Shown here one piece after another: positions 1 to 8,520 of a stretch of DNA of 64,000 nt. The notes under the pieces were generated by a model that ran no database searches, was not told where the DNA came from, and was given only the letters and a program-made list of their open reading frames with translations. The first letter of the stretch is position 1. Each line of letters opens with the position of its first letter. Position numbers and translations under genes: made by a program. Origin of the DNA: Candidatus Gallimonas merdae. GTDB lineage: Bacteria > Bacillota > Clostridia > Christensenellales > Borkfalkiaceae. Where the stretch lies: assembly GCA_904419525.1 (NCBI GenBank), contig CAJFRT010000003.1, positions 55,896 to 119,895 on the forward strand. Reading direction: 5' to 3'.

Positions 1-1421
1 ACGAGCCCGCTGTACTTGGGATAGAGGGCGCCGATGTCCGTTGCGACGGCGATCTCCCCCGTCTGTTCAAAGTAATCCCAGTCCACATTGTAGCCGAACA
101 GTTCGCCCATCTTGTGCAACCCCGCACACGTCTCCGTGCCGTCGGGATTGTTGACGGTGGCAAAATAGTTGATGCGTTCGGAATTGCGGCCGTCGAGATC
201 GACGACGACATTTCCTTCGTCATCATAATAGAAGTGCTGTCCCTCAATGCCGTAAAGGCGGAGCACCGAGCCCTCCGGACTCACAAGATATTCCAGAAGA
301 TCGAGCGTCTTGTAGGGATCCGCCGTCCCCTTGGTGACCGCATACCCGCCGTAATAGCCGCCCCAGTTGGAGAAGCCGCTTTCCCCTTCCACGCCGAGCG
401 TACAGCCCGTCAGTTCGGACGTATTGCCCGTGCCGACAGGCGCAGGGCCGACAATGACCTTGTTCTCCCCCTGCGAGTTCTCGAAATTCCCGACGACCCA
501 TTCCATGTGGCCTTCGCCGTTCGTCATGATGCAGCCGACTTTGCCGTTGTACCAGGCGTCACGGTCGGTATATCCCGTGTTCTGATTGAAGACAGGGTCG
601 ATCCAGCCCTCTTCATACATGGCGTGCATCCATTCGAGATAGGGTTTGAATTCCTCGCGCGCATACATGTAGGAAACATTGCCGTCATCGTCGATATCCC
701 AGTCGGGCGTAATGCCGAACGCGCCGTACAGCGGATTGACATAGAAGTTGGACGTGTTCGGAGAAATGCCGTACGTGGTGCCCGATTTGTTCCCGTTGGC
801 ATCGGTAAACAGATCCGTGCCCGAAAAACGGCTCATCACGTACTCGAACTCGTCGAGCGTGACGGGCGCGCGTGCGTTGCCCTCGTCGTCCACAAAACCG
901 ATGGCCTCCAGCCAGTCCGCACGGTAATAGATCGCCCACGCCGTTGAAGTCTGCACCTCGGGCACGATATAGTGGCCGTCATAGTACATGATGTTCTTGT
1001 ACTGATCGCTGTAAACGAGCTTGTTGAGATAGGGATAGCGGTCCTCGTTGCCGATGAGCAGCTCGTCGAGGTTCCAGAGCATATCCTGTGCGGGATCTGC
1101 CCAGGTCTGGAAAGCGCCCGCCGAATTTTCGGGGTCGCTCCAGATGAGGTCGGGCCAGTCGCCGGAGCCCATCATGGGCGTAAGACGGGTATAGTAATCC
1201 TCCACCGAAGCGCCCTCGAACCGGATCTCCAGCCCCACTTTGTCCTGAATGGCGTTCATCACCGAATCCATCGTGACGGAATCGTACTCCTGTCCCGTAT
1301 AGGTGAAGATGCGCACGACGCCCGCCTCGTTGGTCGGATTGGAAGGCGCGCAGGCCGCAGCCGAGATGCCGATACATGCCGCGATCAGCGCGCTCATAGT
1401 GCCGAAAAACTGTTTTTTCAT
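1..1421 (-). CDS. Extracellular solute-binding lipoprotein, ABC transporter (3' end outside window)
   Basis: The frame is open from an ATG at 1421 to the window edge (473 codons, no stop seen). It begins with a signal peptide (MKKQFFGTMSALIAACIGIS) followed by a lipobox-like SAAAC, so the mature protein is probably a lipid-anchored receptor outside the membrane. The body has the aromatic-rich style of family-1 sugar-binding proteins of the LipO/YtcQ type, for example SGTDLFTDANGNKSGTTYGI. A strong GGGAGGAA Shine-Dalgarno lies in the last codons of the upstream nucleoside-hydrolase gene, whose stop is only 2 bp away, so the two are probably translated together. It belongs with the two LplB/YtcP-type permeases upstream as the ligand-capturing subunit. 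The substrate is inferred to be an oligosaccharide. No ATPase gene is seen; such importers often use a shared one. Confidence 0.85.
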   Translation of the reverse strand, partial: MKKQFFGTMSALIAACIGISAAACAPSNPTNEAGVVRIFTYTGQEYDSVTMDSVMNAIQDKVGLEIRFEGASVEDYYTRLTPMMGSGDWPDLIWSDPENSAGAFQTWADPAQDMLWNLDELLIGNEDRYPYLNKLVYSDQYKNIMYYDGHYIVPEVQTSTAWAIYYRADWLEAIGFVDDEGNARAPVTLDEFEYVMSRFSGTDLFTDANGNKSGTTYGISPNTSNFYVNPLYGAFGITPDWDIDDDGNVSYMYAREEFKPYLEWMHAMYEEGWIDPVFNQNTGYTDRDAWYNGKVGCIMTNGEGHMEWVVGNFENSQGENKVIVGPAPVGTGNTSELTGCTLGVEGESGFSNWGGYYGGYAVTKGTADPYKTLDLLEYLVSPEGSVLRLYGIEGQHFYYDDEGNVVVDLDGRNSERINYFATVNNPDGTETCAGLHKMGELFGYNVDWDYFEQTGEIAVATDIGALYPKYSGL

Positions 1422-1423
1422 GA

Positions 1424-2392
1424 TTATTCCTCCCTTATCCGGATTATCTGCGAAATTTCGCCCCGTTCGCGGGGCGGCCTCTGAACGGGTGCGTGACAGT
1501 ACCCGATGCCGCTCAGAAAATACGAGATGAATTCCCCTGCGTCCGCCTCTGCCGCGTAGTACACGGGCATGCCGTCGCCCGGGCGGTAATTGTCCATTTT
1601 GGAAAGGTTGACGGTCATGCCGCAGGTATAGCGCCCCTTCAGCTCCACCGCCACGGGCGCGCGTTCCATACGGCAGTACAGCGGATCGACGGCATAGCGC
1701 ACGACCATGACGTCGTGCAGCACCATCCTCCAGCCGGCCGGTTTGGACGCATACCACAGCCGCGAAAGTTCGGCGAGGTACGCATGATAGGCGTCCTGTT
1801 TCATCGAAAAGACATATGCCTGCTCTTCATGCGTCAGGCGCATTCGCGACGTGACTTCATGGCCGAACGCCGTGACGGACACGCCCGAAGAAAAGACGAG
1901 CGACGCGGCCTCTGCATCGCAGCAGATGTTCCATTCCGCATAGTGATTGCGGAAATCGCCGCCCATCATGACGATGCCGCCGATGGAACGCATGGCCGCC
2001 GCGTCCTTTTCGATCGCCCGCGCAATGTTGGTCAGCGGACCGAGCGCGAGGACGGTCAGCCCCTGCCCGTAACGGCGGGCGGCATTGAGAATGGCATCCA
2101 CCGCCTCCTCCGCCTCCGAGTTGTCGGGCGCATAGCCCTCCAGCTCCGGCGTCCATTGACAGAGACGGACATTCGTTGCCATGCCGCCGTTCAGCGTATC
2201 GCCGTAGCCCGCATAGACGGGTACGTCCGCGCCGAACAGTCCGCACATGCGCTTGGCGATCTGTGCACGCTCGCGCGTATTCCGGAAAACCGTCGTCACG
2301 CAGACAAGGTCAACCCCCTGTTTGAGCGCCAGATCGAGCGCAAATGCATCGTCGATGTCGTCTCCGATATCGGTGTCGATAATATACTTCAT
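1424..2392 (-). CDS. Nucleoside hydrolase-like protein (inosine-uridine preferring family)
   Basis: 322 residues. The N-terminus carries DTDIGDDIDD, the Asp cluster that binds Ca2+ and the ribose in inosine-uridine hydrolases, followed by the typical ALGPLTNIARA segment and a MMGGDF motif. The family cleaves the N-glycosidic bond of nucleosides. Here the gene sits inside a carbohydrate-import operon, 12 bp after the permease gene and 2 bp before the binding-protein gene, so the real substrate may be another ribosyl- or glycosyl-amine. The Shine-Dalgarno AAAGGAAA stands about 6 nt before the ATG. Membership in the family is clear; substrate is not. Confidence 0.85.
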   Translation of the reverse strand: MKYIIDTDIGDDIDDAFALDLALKQGVDLVCVTTVFRNTRERAQIAKRMCGLFGADVPVYAGYGDTLNGGMATNVRLCQWTPELEGYAPDNSEAEEAVDAILNAARRYGQGLTVLALGPLTNIARAIEKDAAAMRSIGGIVMMGGDFRNHYAEWNICCDAEAASLVFSSGVSVTAFGHEVTSRMRLTHEEQAYVFSMKQDAYHAYLAELSRLWYASKPAGWRMVLHDVMVVRYAVDPLYCRMERAPVAVELKGRYTCGMTVNLSKMDNYRPGDGMPVYYAAEADAGEFISYFLSGIGYCHAPVQRPPRERGEISQIIRIREE

Positions 2393-2404
2393 AAAAAATT
2401 TCCT

Positions 2405-3325
2405 TTATCCCTTCACGGAGCCGAGCATGACGCCCTTCGTGAAATATTTCTGAACAAACGGATAGACACACATGATGGGAATGAGCGAGATGATGACCGC
2501 CGCCATTTTGATGGACTCGGAGAGCGCCATCTGGTCGGAAGATCCGCCCATGCCCGAGGTGTTCGTCGCCTGCGAGAGCATGCCGCGCAGAACATTCTGA
2601 ATGAGCAGCTTATCCTGGCTCTTGATATAGAGCAGTCCCGTCATGTAATCGTTCCACTTCCCCACCGCGATCCAGAGCGCAATGGTGGCAATGATGGGCT
2701 TTGAGAGCGGAAGATAGACGAGCATGAAAATCTGGAACTCTCCCGCACCGTCCAGCGCCGCCGCCTCATGCAGCTCTTCGGAGATGCCCTGATAGTAGCC
2801 CTTGACAATGAACACGTTGAACGCGCTTGCCGCCCCGATCAGGATATACACCGCATAGCTGTCCGTCAGGTGCAGGACATTCCGGATCAACAGATAAAAG
2901 GGAATGAGCCCGCCGGAAAAGAGCATGGTGATGAGGACATAGATGAGGAGCGCGCTCCGCCCTTTCAGCCCGCGGCGGGAAAGCGGATAGGCGCCCACCA
3001 TGGTCAGCGCAACGGCAAACAGTGTGCCGACGATCGTCACAAACAGAGTGTTGCCGAGCGCGCGGAGAATGCTCTCGCTGCCGCCGAGGACCGCCTCGTA
3101 CGCAGCAAAGCTCCAAATCTCCGTCGGCACGCCGTTGACCAGCTCCTGGGAGCGGAAGGATTCCACGATCACGTACACGAAGGGCAGCAGCATGATGGCG
3201 AGAAAGATGACGAACACGGCATACAAAATGATGTTGAATGTGCGCTCCTTCGCCGTTCTGCCAAAGATATGCCTGCAGCCGACCGAAAACCGCTTGCGGA
3301 AGCTCTCTGCCTTTGTGTTTACCAT
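2405..3325 (-). CDS. Carbohydrate ABC transporter permease (LplC/YtcP-like)
   Basis: 306 residues from the ATG at 3325 (MVNTKAESF), chosen because GGGAGGGGAAGG precedes it and because a longer reading would run through the upstream permease gene in another frame. It has about six membrane segments, starting with ILYAVFVIFLAIMLLPFVYV. The cytoplasmic EAA loop (EAAALDGAGEFQIFMLVYLP) docks onto the ATPase. The MetI-like inner-membrane domain and the C-terminal YPFVQKYFTKGVMLGSVKG ending are typical of YtcP/LplC partners of oligosaccharide importers. It overlaps the stop of the LplB-like gene by 7 bp, implying coupled translation and a heterodimeric channel. Confidence 0.92.
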   Translation of the reverse strand: MVNTKAESFRKRFSVGCRHIFGRTAKERTFNIILYAVFVIFLAIMLLPFVYVIVESFRSQELVNGVPTEIWSFAAYEAVLGGSESILRALGNTLFVTIVGTLFAVALTMVGAYPLSRRGLKGRSALLIYVLITMLFSGGLIPFYLLIRNVLHLTDSYAVYILIGAASAFNVFIVKGYYQGISEELHEAAALDGAGEFQIFMLVYLPLSKPIIATIALWIAVGKWNDYMTGLLYIKSQDKLLIQNVLRGMLSQATNTSGMGGSSDQMALSESIKMAAVIISLIPIMCVYPFVQKYFTKGVMLGSVKG

Positions 3326-4278
3326 ATGCCTTCCCCTCCCACCAGCTTGGTGCACTTGTTCGCGATGAGGACGAGCACGCATCCGATGACGGAATTGAAC
3401 AGTCCGATCGCCGTGGAAAGCGGGTAGTTGCCGCCCGTCACGCCGAGGTTGTAGAGATACAGTTCGAGCGTTTCGCCCTTGTCCGCGACCACATCGTTGT
3501 AGGTGTTGTAGATCTGGTCGAATCCCGCATACATGATGTTGGAGAGGCTCAGGATCATGTTGATGGAGATGGCGGGAATGAGTCCGGGCAAGGTGATGTG
3601 CCACATCTTTTTGAAACGTCCCGCGCCGTCCAGGTCTGCCGCCTCATACAGCTGAGGATCCACGTTCATCAGTGCGGCAAGGTAGATGATCGTCCCCCAG
3701 CCGACGCCCTTATAGATATCCGAAGCGACCAGAAAGAACACATACAGGTTGCTGTCCGAAAAGAAATGCACCGGTTTTCCGAACACCGCATTCATCATGC
3801 TCTGAAACATATCCGAGGCGTCGATGGAGAGAAAAATGCCGCCGAGGACCACCCAGGAAATAAAGTACGGGATATAGGAGACGGACTGGACAAATTTCAT
3901 GAACTTCGCGGAGGAGAGTTCGTTCAGAAAGAGCACCAGCAGAATGGGTGCGGGAAACCCGAACAGCAGTTTCAGCCCCGAAATACGCAGGGTGTTGACA
4001 AGTTTTTCTGTAAATAACGAGGTGGAAAACAGCGATTCAAAGTACTTGAAAATGTTGACCGTTCCGTTTACCGAGGCCCATGGGCTGCCCCAGATGCCCA
4101 ACCGCACATAGTAGTCCTTGAAGGCAAGCTGCAGACCGGTTATCGGGTAATAATTGAAGACCGCAAAATAGACAACGAGCGGAAGCGCCATGAGATAGAG
4201 CGGCCAGAACCGCCTGAGATAGGCGAATACCTTCTGCGCCTTTGTCTTTTTTGCAAACGGATTTTTTACGCGTTTCAT
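3319..4278 (-). CDS. Carbohydrate ABC transporter permease (LplB-like)
   Basis: 319 residues with the standard LplB opening (RFWPLYLMALPLVVYFAVFN) and a YYPITGLQLAFKDY segment, then an EAA loop EAADLDGAGRFKKMWHITLP near residue 215. Six membrane helices can be traced. It forms the transmembrane channel of an ABC importer with the permease encoded directly downstream. In Firmicutes this subfamily moves plant- or host-derived oligosaccharides such as rhamnogalacturonan fragments (family knowledge, not shown here). The start is supported by a GGGAGGACGG Shine-Dalgarno. A stable stem-loop separates it from the surface-protein gene upstream in the operon. Confidence 0.92.
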   Translation of the reverse strand: MKRVKNPFAKKTKAQKVFAYLRRFWPLYLMALPLVVYFAVFNYYPITGLQLAFKDYYVRLGIWGSPWASVNGTVNIFKYFESLFSTSLFTEKLVNTLRISGLKLLFGFPAPILLVLFLNELSSAKFMKFVQSVSYIPYFISWVVLGGIFLSIDASDMFQSMMNAVFGKPVHFFSDSNLYVFFLVASDIYKGVGWGTIIYLAALMNVDPQLYEAADLDGAGRFKKMWHITLPGLIPAISINMILSLSNIMYAGFDQIYNTYNDVVADKGETLELYLYNLGVTGGNYPLSTAIGLFNSVIGCVLVLIANKCTKLVGGEGIW

Positions 4279-4300
4279 CTGCCGTCCTCCCGGTCAGGCT

Positions 4301-4325
4301 GCGCGGACGGAATTTCCGTCCGCGC
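4301..4325 (-). promoter_or_regulatory. Intercistronic stem-loop between surface-protein and permease genes
   Basis: A perfect 10-bp GC-rich stem (GCGCGGACGG / CCGTCCGCGC) with a 5-nt loop and no U-tract after it in the direction of transcription. Such structures usually protect the upstream cistron's 3' end or lower read-through, which would allow the surface protein to be made in excess over the permeases. That role is an inference. Confidence 0.6.
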
Positions 4326-4348
4326 GCTGCATTTTTCAAAGCCGATCA

Positions 4349-6859
4349 TCATTCGCCGTCTTTCTTCGCCTTCTTCTTTTTGCCGATGAGCACGCCTGCC
4401 GTGACGGCGCCCGCCGCAACCACCACACAGGCGGCGACGATGCCGATGACGGCGCCCGTACCCAGTCCCTTCGGGCTGCCTTCGACGGCGCGGAGCGCGG
4501 TCAGCGCGCGGGACTTCGCCGTATTGCCCGCCGCGGCAGAGGACGCATTATTGATGTTTTGGATCCCCTCTTCCAGCGCGGCGTCGAGCGCCGCTTTGGC
4601 TTCGTCGCTGTACCGATACTGTTCGAGCAGCGCATTGTACTCGGCGCGCAGTTCTTCGACATACTGATCGAGCGTCTCCTTGAGCTGTGCCTCCGCCTCG
4701 GCAAGCGTGGGCACTGCCTGCATCGCGGCAAGAGTCTCGTTATAGAGTGCGTCAACGTCCTCGACGGTGGCAACCTCCATCTCGCAGCCCGCCTCAAACT
4801 GAGCGACATAGTCGGAAAGGAGCAGCCAGTTGGTGGCGGAATAATCCTCTTCGTTCAGTGTTCCGAGATATTCCTGCAAATCGGCAAGTTTTTCTTCAAT
4901 GCGCGCAAGAACTTCCGCCGGAAGATCGTGGTTTTGCTCCGCATAGGCATCTTCGTCGAACTTTGTGGCGTCCAGCGTTGCCTCAAGCACAAAGGGAGAT
5001 TCCGTGTTGCGCGCATCGGTGGCATTGGAAATAAACTCTATGTAGAGGATATCCCCTTCCTTCAGATACCATGTCCCGAAGAACGCCTCGTCCGTAGCGC
5101 TGTCATTCATAGGAGTCGTGCTCACAAGTTTCGTCTCGCCATCGCGCACGATATACACATTGAGCGTGCAGACCTCCGTCCAGCCGGAATCGCCCAGCTC
5201 TACGTCTTCCCCTTCTCTTGCGTCAATGACGAGAGAGCAGTCCTGATTTGCCCGGTAGGCGACGGTCACGCCGATATTCATGCCGACATACCATTTCCAG
5301 TTCTGCGCATAGGCGCCGGGATATTCTTCCTGCAAAGCGCTGTTGGTGAGAACGTCTGCCGCATCGCTCGATTCAAACGTGTCATACGGCGTCATGGTCT
5401 CATGCTGCACGCTTCCCGTGTACATGGTGACGTCCGCCACTGCACCGGAGATCCAGCCGAAGTCGTTCTCGTTAACGGCCTTGGGAAGATCGACATATGT
5501 AAAGGACTGCATATATGCCTTTACCGCCGTCATCGCCGCATACTGTGTATCGAAATACGCCTGCAATTCCTCTTTGGACGCATAGCTTTCATAGTTTGCA
5601 ACGTAGTCGTCATGCGCCTTTTTCAGGGTTGCCCAATCCTGCGGCGTGTAATAGCTCTCCGTCTGTGCATTGTAATAGGCATTCATCTTTGAAAGAAGGT
5701 CCGCGCGCAGCCAGGTGAACGAATCGGGTTCCGTGCCCTCGATCGCGGCGACCGCCGTCTCATATGCCGTTTTCAGCTCCTCTGCCGTTGCATACGTGCC
5801 CTCTTTGAACGCCGTCACATAGCCCTGGATCGTGCTCCACGTCTGCGCCTCGTAATCCGTCTGCGTCAGGGAGGCGACCAGCGCGTCCAGCCGTCCTTCA
5901 AAATATGTCTTGGAATCGGGCGAAACGGCGTCGATCTCTGCCACGGCGGCGTCATAGGCAGCCTTCGCATCGATCGCGGATTCATAGGAACCCCCTTTGA
6001 ATGCGGTGACGCATCCTTCGATCAGGGCCCAGCTCTCATCTGTATAGTCCGATCTGGTGAGAGACGCGACATAGCTGTCCAGCAGGCCGCCGTAGTACGC
6101 GCCCGCATTATCCGTATTCAAAGGCGTGGCGATGACCTGCACGGAATGCATGTTCTGAACATTCCGCAGCCACCCCTCTTCCGTAGTGCTTCCGATCTCG
6201 TAATAGATCACGTCTCCCGTTTCCACCTGGAAGCTGCGGTCGGTCTTGATCACATCAAGGTCAACGTTTCCGTTGCCGTCGGCATCGGGAAGCGCCTCTC
6301 CGCTGACGCTGTCAACGCCGTTCCGATAGTTCACATAACATTCAAACGTCTCATCCGCGGCGCTGTACTTCCGGATAGAATGAATGAGCGTCGAATTTTC
6401 AATTGCGAGCGAAAGCGAATCGGCTACGGAAAATTTCAGGTCGATGATGCCCTGCATCTTTGAGCGGACAGCGATCACGACGCTCGTATTGGCCGAAAAC
6501 TGCCACTGCCAGTTTTCGGCGTTGAGCGAGGGATAAAGCGTACTTTTCAGCTGATTGCCGTCTCTGCTCTGGTCGGCGGGTCCGTTCCACCCGTCGAATG
6601 CCGTAAGCCCGTAACCGGCGGCTTCTTCATCAAAGGGGCCGATCATCATCTTATAATCGGCGTTCGCTTTCTCCGTGTACCAGTCAAATTTGCTGTATCC
6701 CGTATGATAGGGAAAATCCTGCAGCGTGTACGTTTCCGCCTCTGCCGCCGCGGGTTCTTCCGCCGCCGCTGACATGCCGCCGACCGCGATCGCCGACGAG
6801 AGCGACAGCGCACACAACAGCGGCAGCCCAAGCAGCACTGACTTTTTCGTAGATTTCAT
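4349..6859 (-). CDS. Large secreted surface protein with C-terminal membrane anchor
   Basis: 836 residues. The ATG at 6859 is preferred over two ATGs 15-18 nt upstream because AAGGGG sits 7 nt before it. A signal peptide (VLLGLPLLCALSLSSAIAVG) leads to a first beta-type domain (about 45-245), three FIVAR-like three-helix units (about 255-455, each with a LDxxVASLTxxDY-type start), a second beta-type domain resembling the first (about 460-640; both share an NWxW...GVxVAxR pattern and a GDxxYxE strand), a helical stalk and a C-terminal anchor (IGIVAACVVVAAGAVTAGVL then KKKKAKKDGE). There is no LPXTG. It is the first gene of the transporter operon, so it may bind the imported glycan at the cell surface; binding itself is inferred. 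No enzymatic motif was seen. Confidence 0.8.
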   Translation of the reverse strand: MKSTKKSVLLGLPLLCALSLSSAIAVGGMSAAAEEPAAAEAETYTLQDFPYHTGYSKFDWYTEKANADYKMMIGPFDEEAAGYGLTAFDGWNGPADQSRDGNQLKSTLYPSLNAENWQWQFSANTSVVIAVRSKMQGIIDLKFSVADSLSLAIENSTLIHSIRKYSAADETFECYVNYRNGVDSVSGEALPDADGNGNVDLDVIKTDRSFQVETGDVIYYEIGSTTEEGWLRNVQNMHSVQVIATPLNTDNAGAYYGGLLDSYVASLTRSDYTDESWALIEGCVTAFKGGSYESAIDAKAAYDAAVAEIDAVSPDSKTYFEGRLDALVASLTQTDYEAQTWSTIQGYVTAFKEGTYATAEELKTAYETAVAAIEGTEPDSFTWLRADLLSKMNAYYNAQTESYYTPQDWATLKKAHDDYVANYESYASKEELQAYFDTQYAAMTAVKAYMQSFTYVDLPKAVNENDFGWISGAVADVTMYTGSVQHETMTPYDTFESSDAADVLTNSALQEEYPGAYAQNWKWYVGMNIGVTVAYRANQDCSLVIDAREGEDVELGDSGWTEVCTLNVYIVRDGETKLVSTTPMNDSATDEAFFGTWYLKEGDILYIEFISNATDARNTESPFVLEATLDATKFDEDAYAEQNHDLPAEVLARIEEKLADLQEYLGTLNEEDYSATNWLLLSDYVAQFEAGCEMEVATVEDVDALYNETLAAMQAVPTLAEAEAQLKETLDQYVEELRAEYNALLEQYRYSDEAKAALDAALEEGIQNINNASSAAAGNTAKSRALTALRAVEGSPKGLGTGAVIGIVAACVVVAAGAVTAGVLIGKKKKAKKDGE

Positions 6860-7047
6860 AACACACCCCTTCATCATGATTTGCCCGTCTGTTTTTTGAT
6901 AGGGCGCAGGCGTTCCCCGTTCCGTATCCGGTTTGTGAAAATCAGATCATATTTCTCTTTTCATCCGCCCCGGCATTGCCTTTCAGCCACTTCACCGCCG
7001 TTCCGGGCGCCTTTCGGAAAACGGCGTGTGACTTATTTCCGTTTTTT

Positions 7048-7076
7048 GTTATATCATAGCTTTCCCTGTTCTTCAA
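7048..7076 (-). promoter_or_regulatory. Promoter of the surface protein-transporter operon
   Basis: TTGAAG, 17 bp, then TATAAC with an extended TG one base upstream, on the minus strand. Transcription would start near 7041, leaving a leader of about 180 nt before the start codon at 6859. The leader contains GC-rich self-complementary segments but no riboswitch that I recognise. Confidence 0.55.
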
Positions 7077-7155
7077 CCGATTTTCCGAAATCCCGCCGCT
7101 ACGCAAAACAAACAGCCGAATTTCAAAATTTTTATATCGGAATGTCCTGCATCCG

Positions 7156-8520
7156 TCACTGCTGTTCGGACAGAAGAGTCAGGCTTCCGCTGCCGCCCGC
7201 CGCCGTCTGAAACGCATAGGCCGTGAGCTTGGGCGCAGCGGGCACACAGAGTTCATCGGTCGTCTGCGTAGGGTTCTCCTCGTCGAGGCGGTAGTATACC
7301 CGCGACGGATCGGGGTCATAAAAGAGCCCGTAACGGGCATAGCCGTTGTCCTGTTCGCCCGCGCCACCCCACGAATCACGGGCGACGTCGTACATCTTGA
7401 ACAGATTGACCGTTTCGACGTAGGGCATTCGCGTGGAAACGGCGTGATAGAGATTGATGACGGACTGCGCGGCAACCGTCTGCCCGCGTCCGAAATCGGA
7501 AAAACCGATCTCGGACAGGAATACTTTTTTGTGCTTCCCCTCGTTTTCAAGCACGACGGCATAGATGGCATTGTTCTTTTCCACAAAGCTGTCCTCGTCA
7601 AGCGGCGTCAGATCCCACACATAGGGATGCCAGTTGACGACCTGAAAGTAGTCGTCGGGATCCAGGGAGGACTGCTCCTCGCCCTGCGTCGCATAAAATC
7701 TGCCGTATTCGCCGCTTGCGATGTTGTCATAGATCGCCTGAAGAAACCACTGCATACTCGGATCGCCGTTCTCCGTGTCGCTGTTGCCCAGGCCGAAGCG
7801 CTCGGTCAGGCCGCCCATGACGGCAACCGCATCGGGGTTGGCATCATGGATCCCGCGCGAGGCGTACCACAGCATGTCCGTGGCGATCGCCGCCATCTCT
7901 TCGGAAGTAAAGCGCCCGTTCGTCTCGGCGTCGAACATGAAGTCGGGATTGTTCAGCTCGTTGTCTATCTCCCAGTACTGCACCTCGGGAAACTCGGACA
8001 CCAGATGATACCATGTCGTATAGTAGTCCTCCAGCCAGAGAATGTAGTCGCTTCCGGGCACCATGTTGCGCCGCAGCTTTCCGACAGTGGACATGCCGTT
8101 GTTAAAGTTATGATGGTTCATGCCGATGTTGACGATGCCCGCGTCCTCACACGCCGCCAGCACCGCGTGCATCGTTTCACAGGCCTCCTCGTTCATGGTC
8201 TCTTTATCAAGCATATACGTTGTGCAATGGATCCAATGCCGGACAGTACGCACGCCGAGGTTCTGCATGAGCTGCACCTCCGTCTCGATATCGTCCTCCG
8301 TAAAGGGCGACCCCGTGTAGTCGCGCTCTTCCAGAAGATAGCACAGCCCGTATAAGTACTGCTGATCCGCAATGCCGTAATCGGGCGTGAGCGGAAGCTC
8401 CTCCGTTGTGCCGCCATCTCCGCCCGTCGCAGGGTCCTGCGGGGCGCAGGCCGCAAATGCCGTGAGCGGGAGCGCCAGAGCGAGCGCAAGAGAGACGCCG
8501 GCAATCCCTTTCCTTTTCAT
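7156..8520 (-). CDS. Lipoprotein glycoside hydrolase, clan GH-A-like (second of a tandem pair)
   Basis: 454 residues from the ATG at 8520, which overlaps the TGA of the upstream paralogue (ATGA), so translation is probably coupled. A lipoprotein signal peptide ends in AFAAC. The body looks like a TIM barrel: YWEIDNELNNPDF carries the Asn-Glu pair expected for the acid/base residue of clan GH-A enzymes, and VFLSEIGFSD near residue 330 fits the nucleophile strand. HHNF and WHPY motifs are also shared with its neighbour. The exact GH family is not recognised. It is probably exposed on the outer face of the membrane to trim glycans for the adjacent importer. Confidence 0.75.
   Translation of the reverse strand: MKRKGIAGVSLALALALPLTAFAACAPQDPATGGDGGTTEELPLTPDYGIADQQYLYGLCYLLEERDYTGSPFTEDDIETEVQLMQNLGVRTVRHWIHCTTYMLDKETMNEEACETMHAVLAACEDAGIVNIGMNHHNFNNGMSTVGKLRRNMVPGSDYILWLEDYYTTWYHLVSEFPEVQYWEIDNELNNPDFMFDAETNGRFTSEEMAAIATDMLWYASRGIHDANPDAVAVMGGLTERFGLGNSDTENGDPSMQWFLQAIYDNIASGEYGRFYATQGEEQSSLDPDDYFQVVNWHPYVWDLTPLDEDSFVEKNNAIYAVVLENEGKHKKVFLSEIGFSDFGRGQTVAAQSVINLYHAVSTRMPYVETVNLFKMYDVARDSWGGAGEQDNGYARYGLFYDPDPSRVYYRLDEENPTQTTDELCVPAAPKLTAYAFQTAAGGSGSLTLLSEQQ

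Noticed and set aside
3326..3604. N-terminal extension of the LplC-like permease
   Set aside because: It lies in another frame of the LplB-like gene; the ATG at 3325 has a strong ribosome site.
6860..7040. Riboswitch in the leader of the surface-protein operon
   Set aside because: Some self-complementarity, but no conserved aptamer that I recognise.
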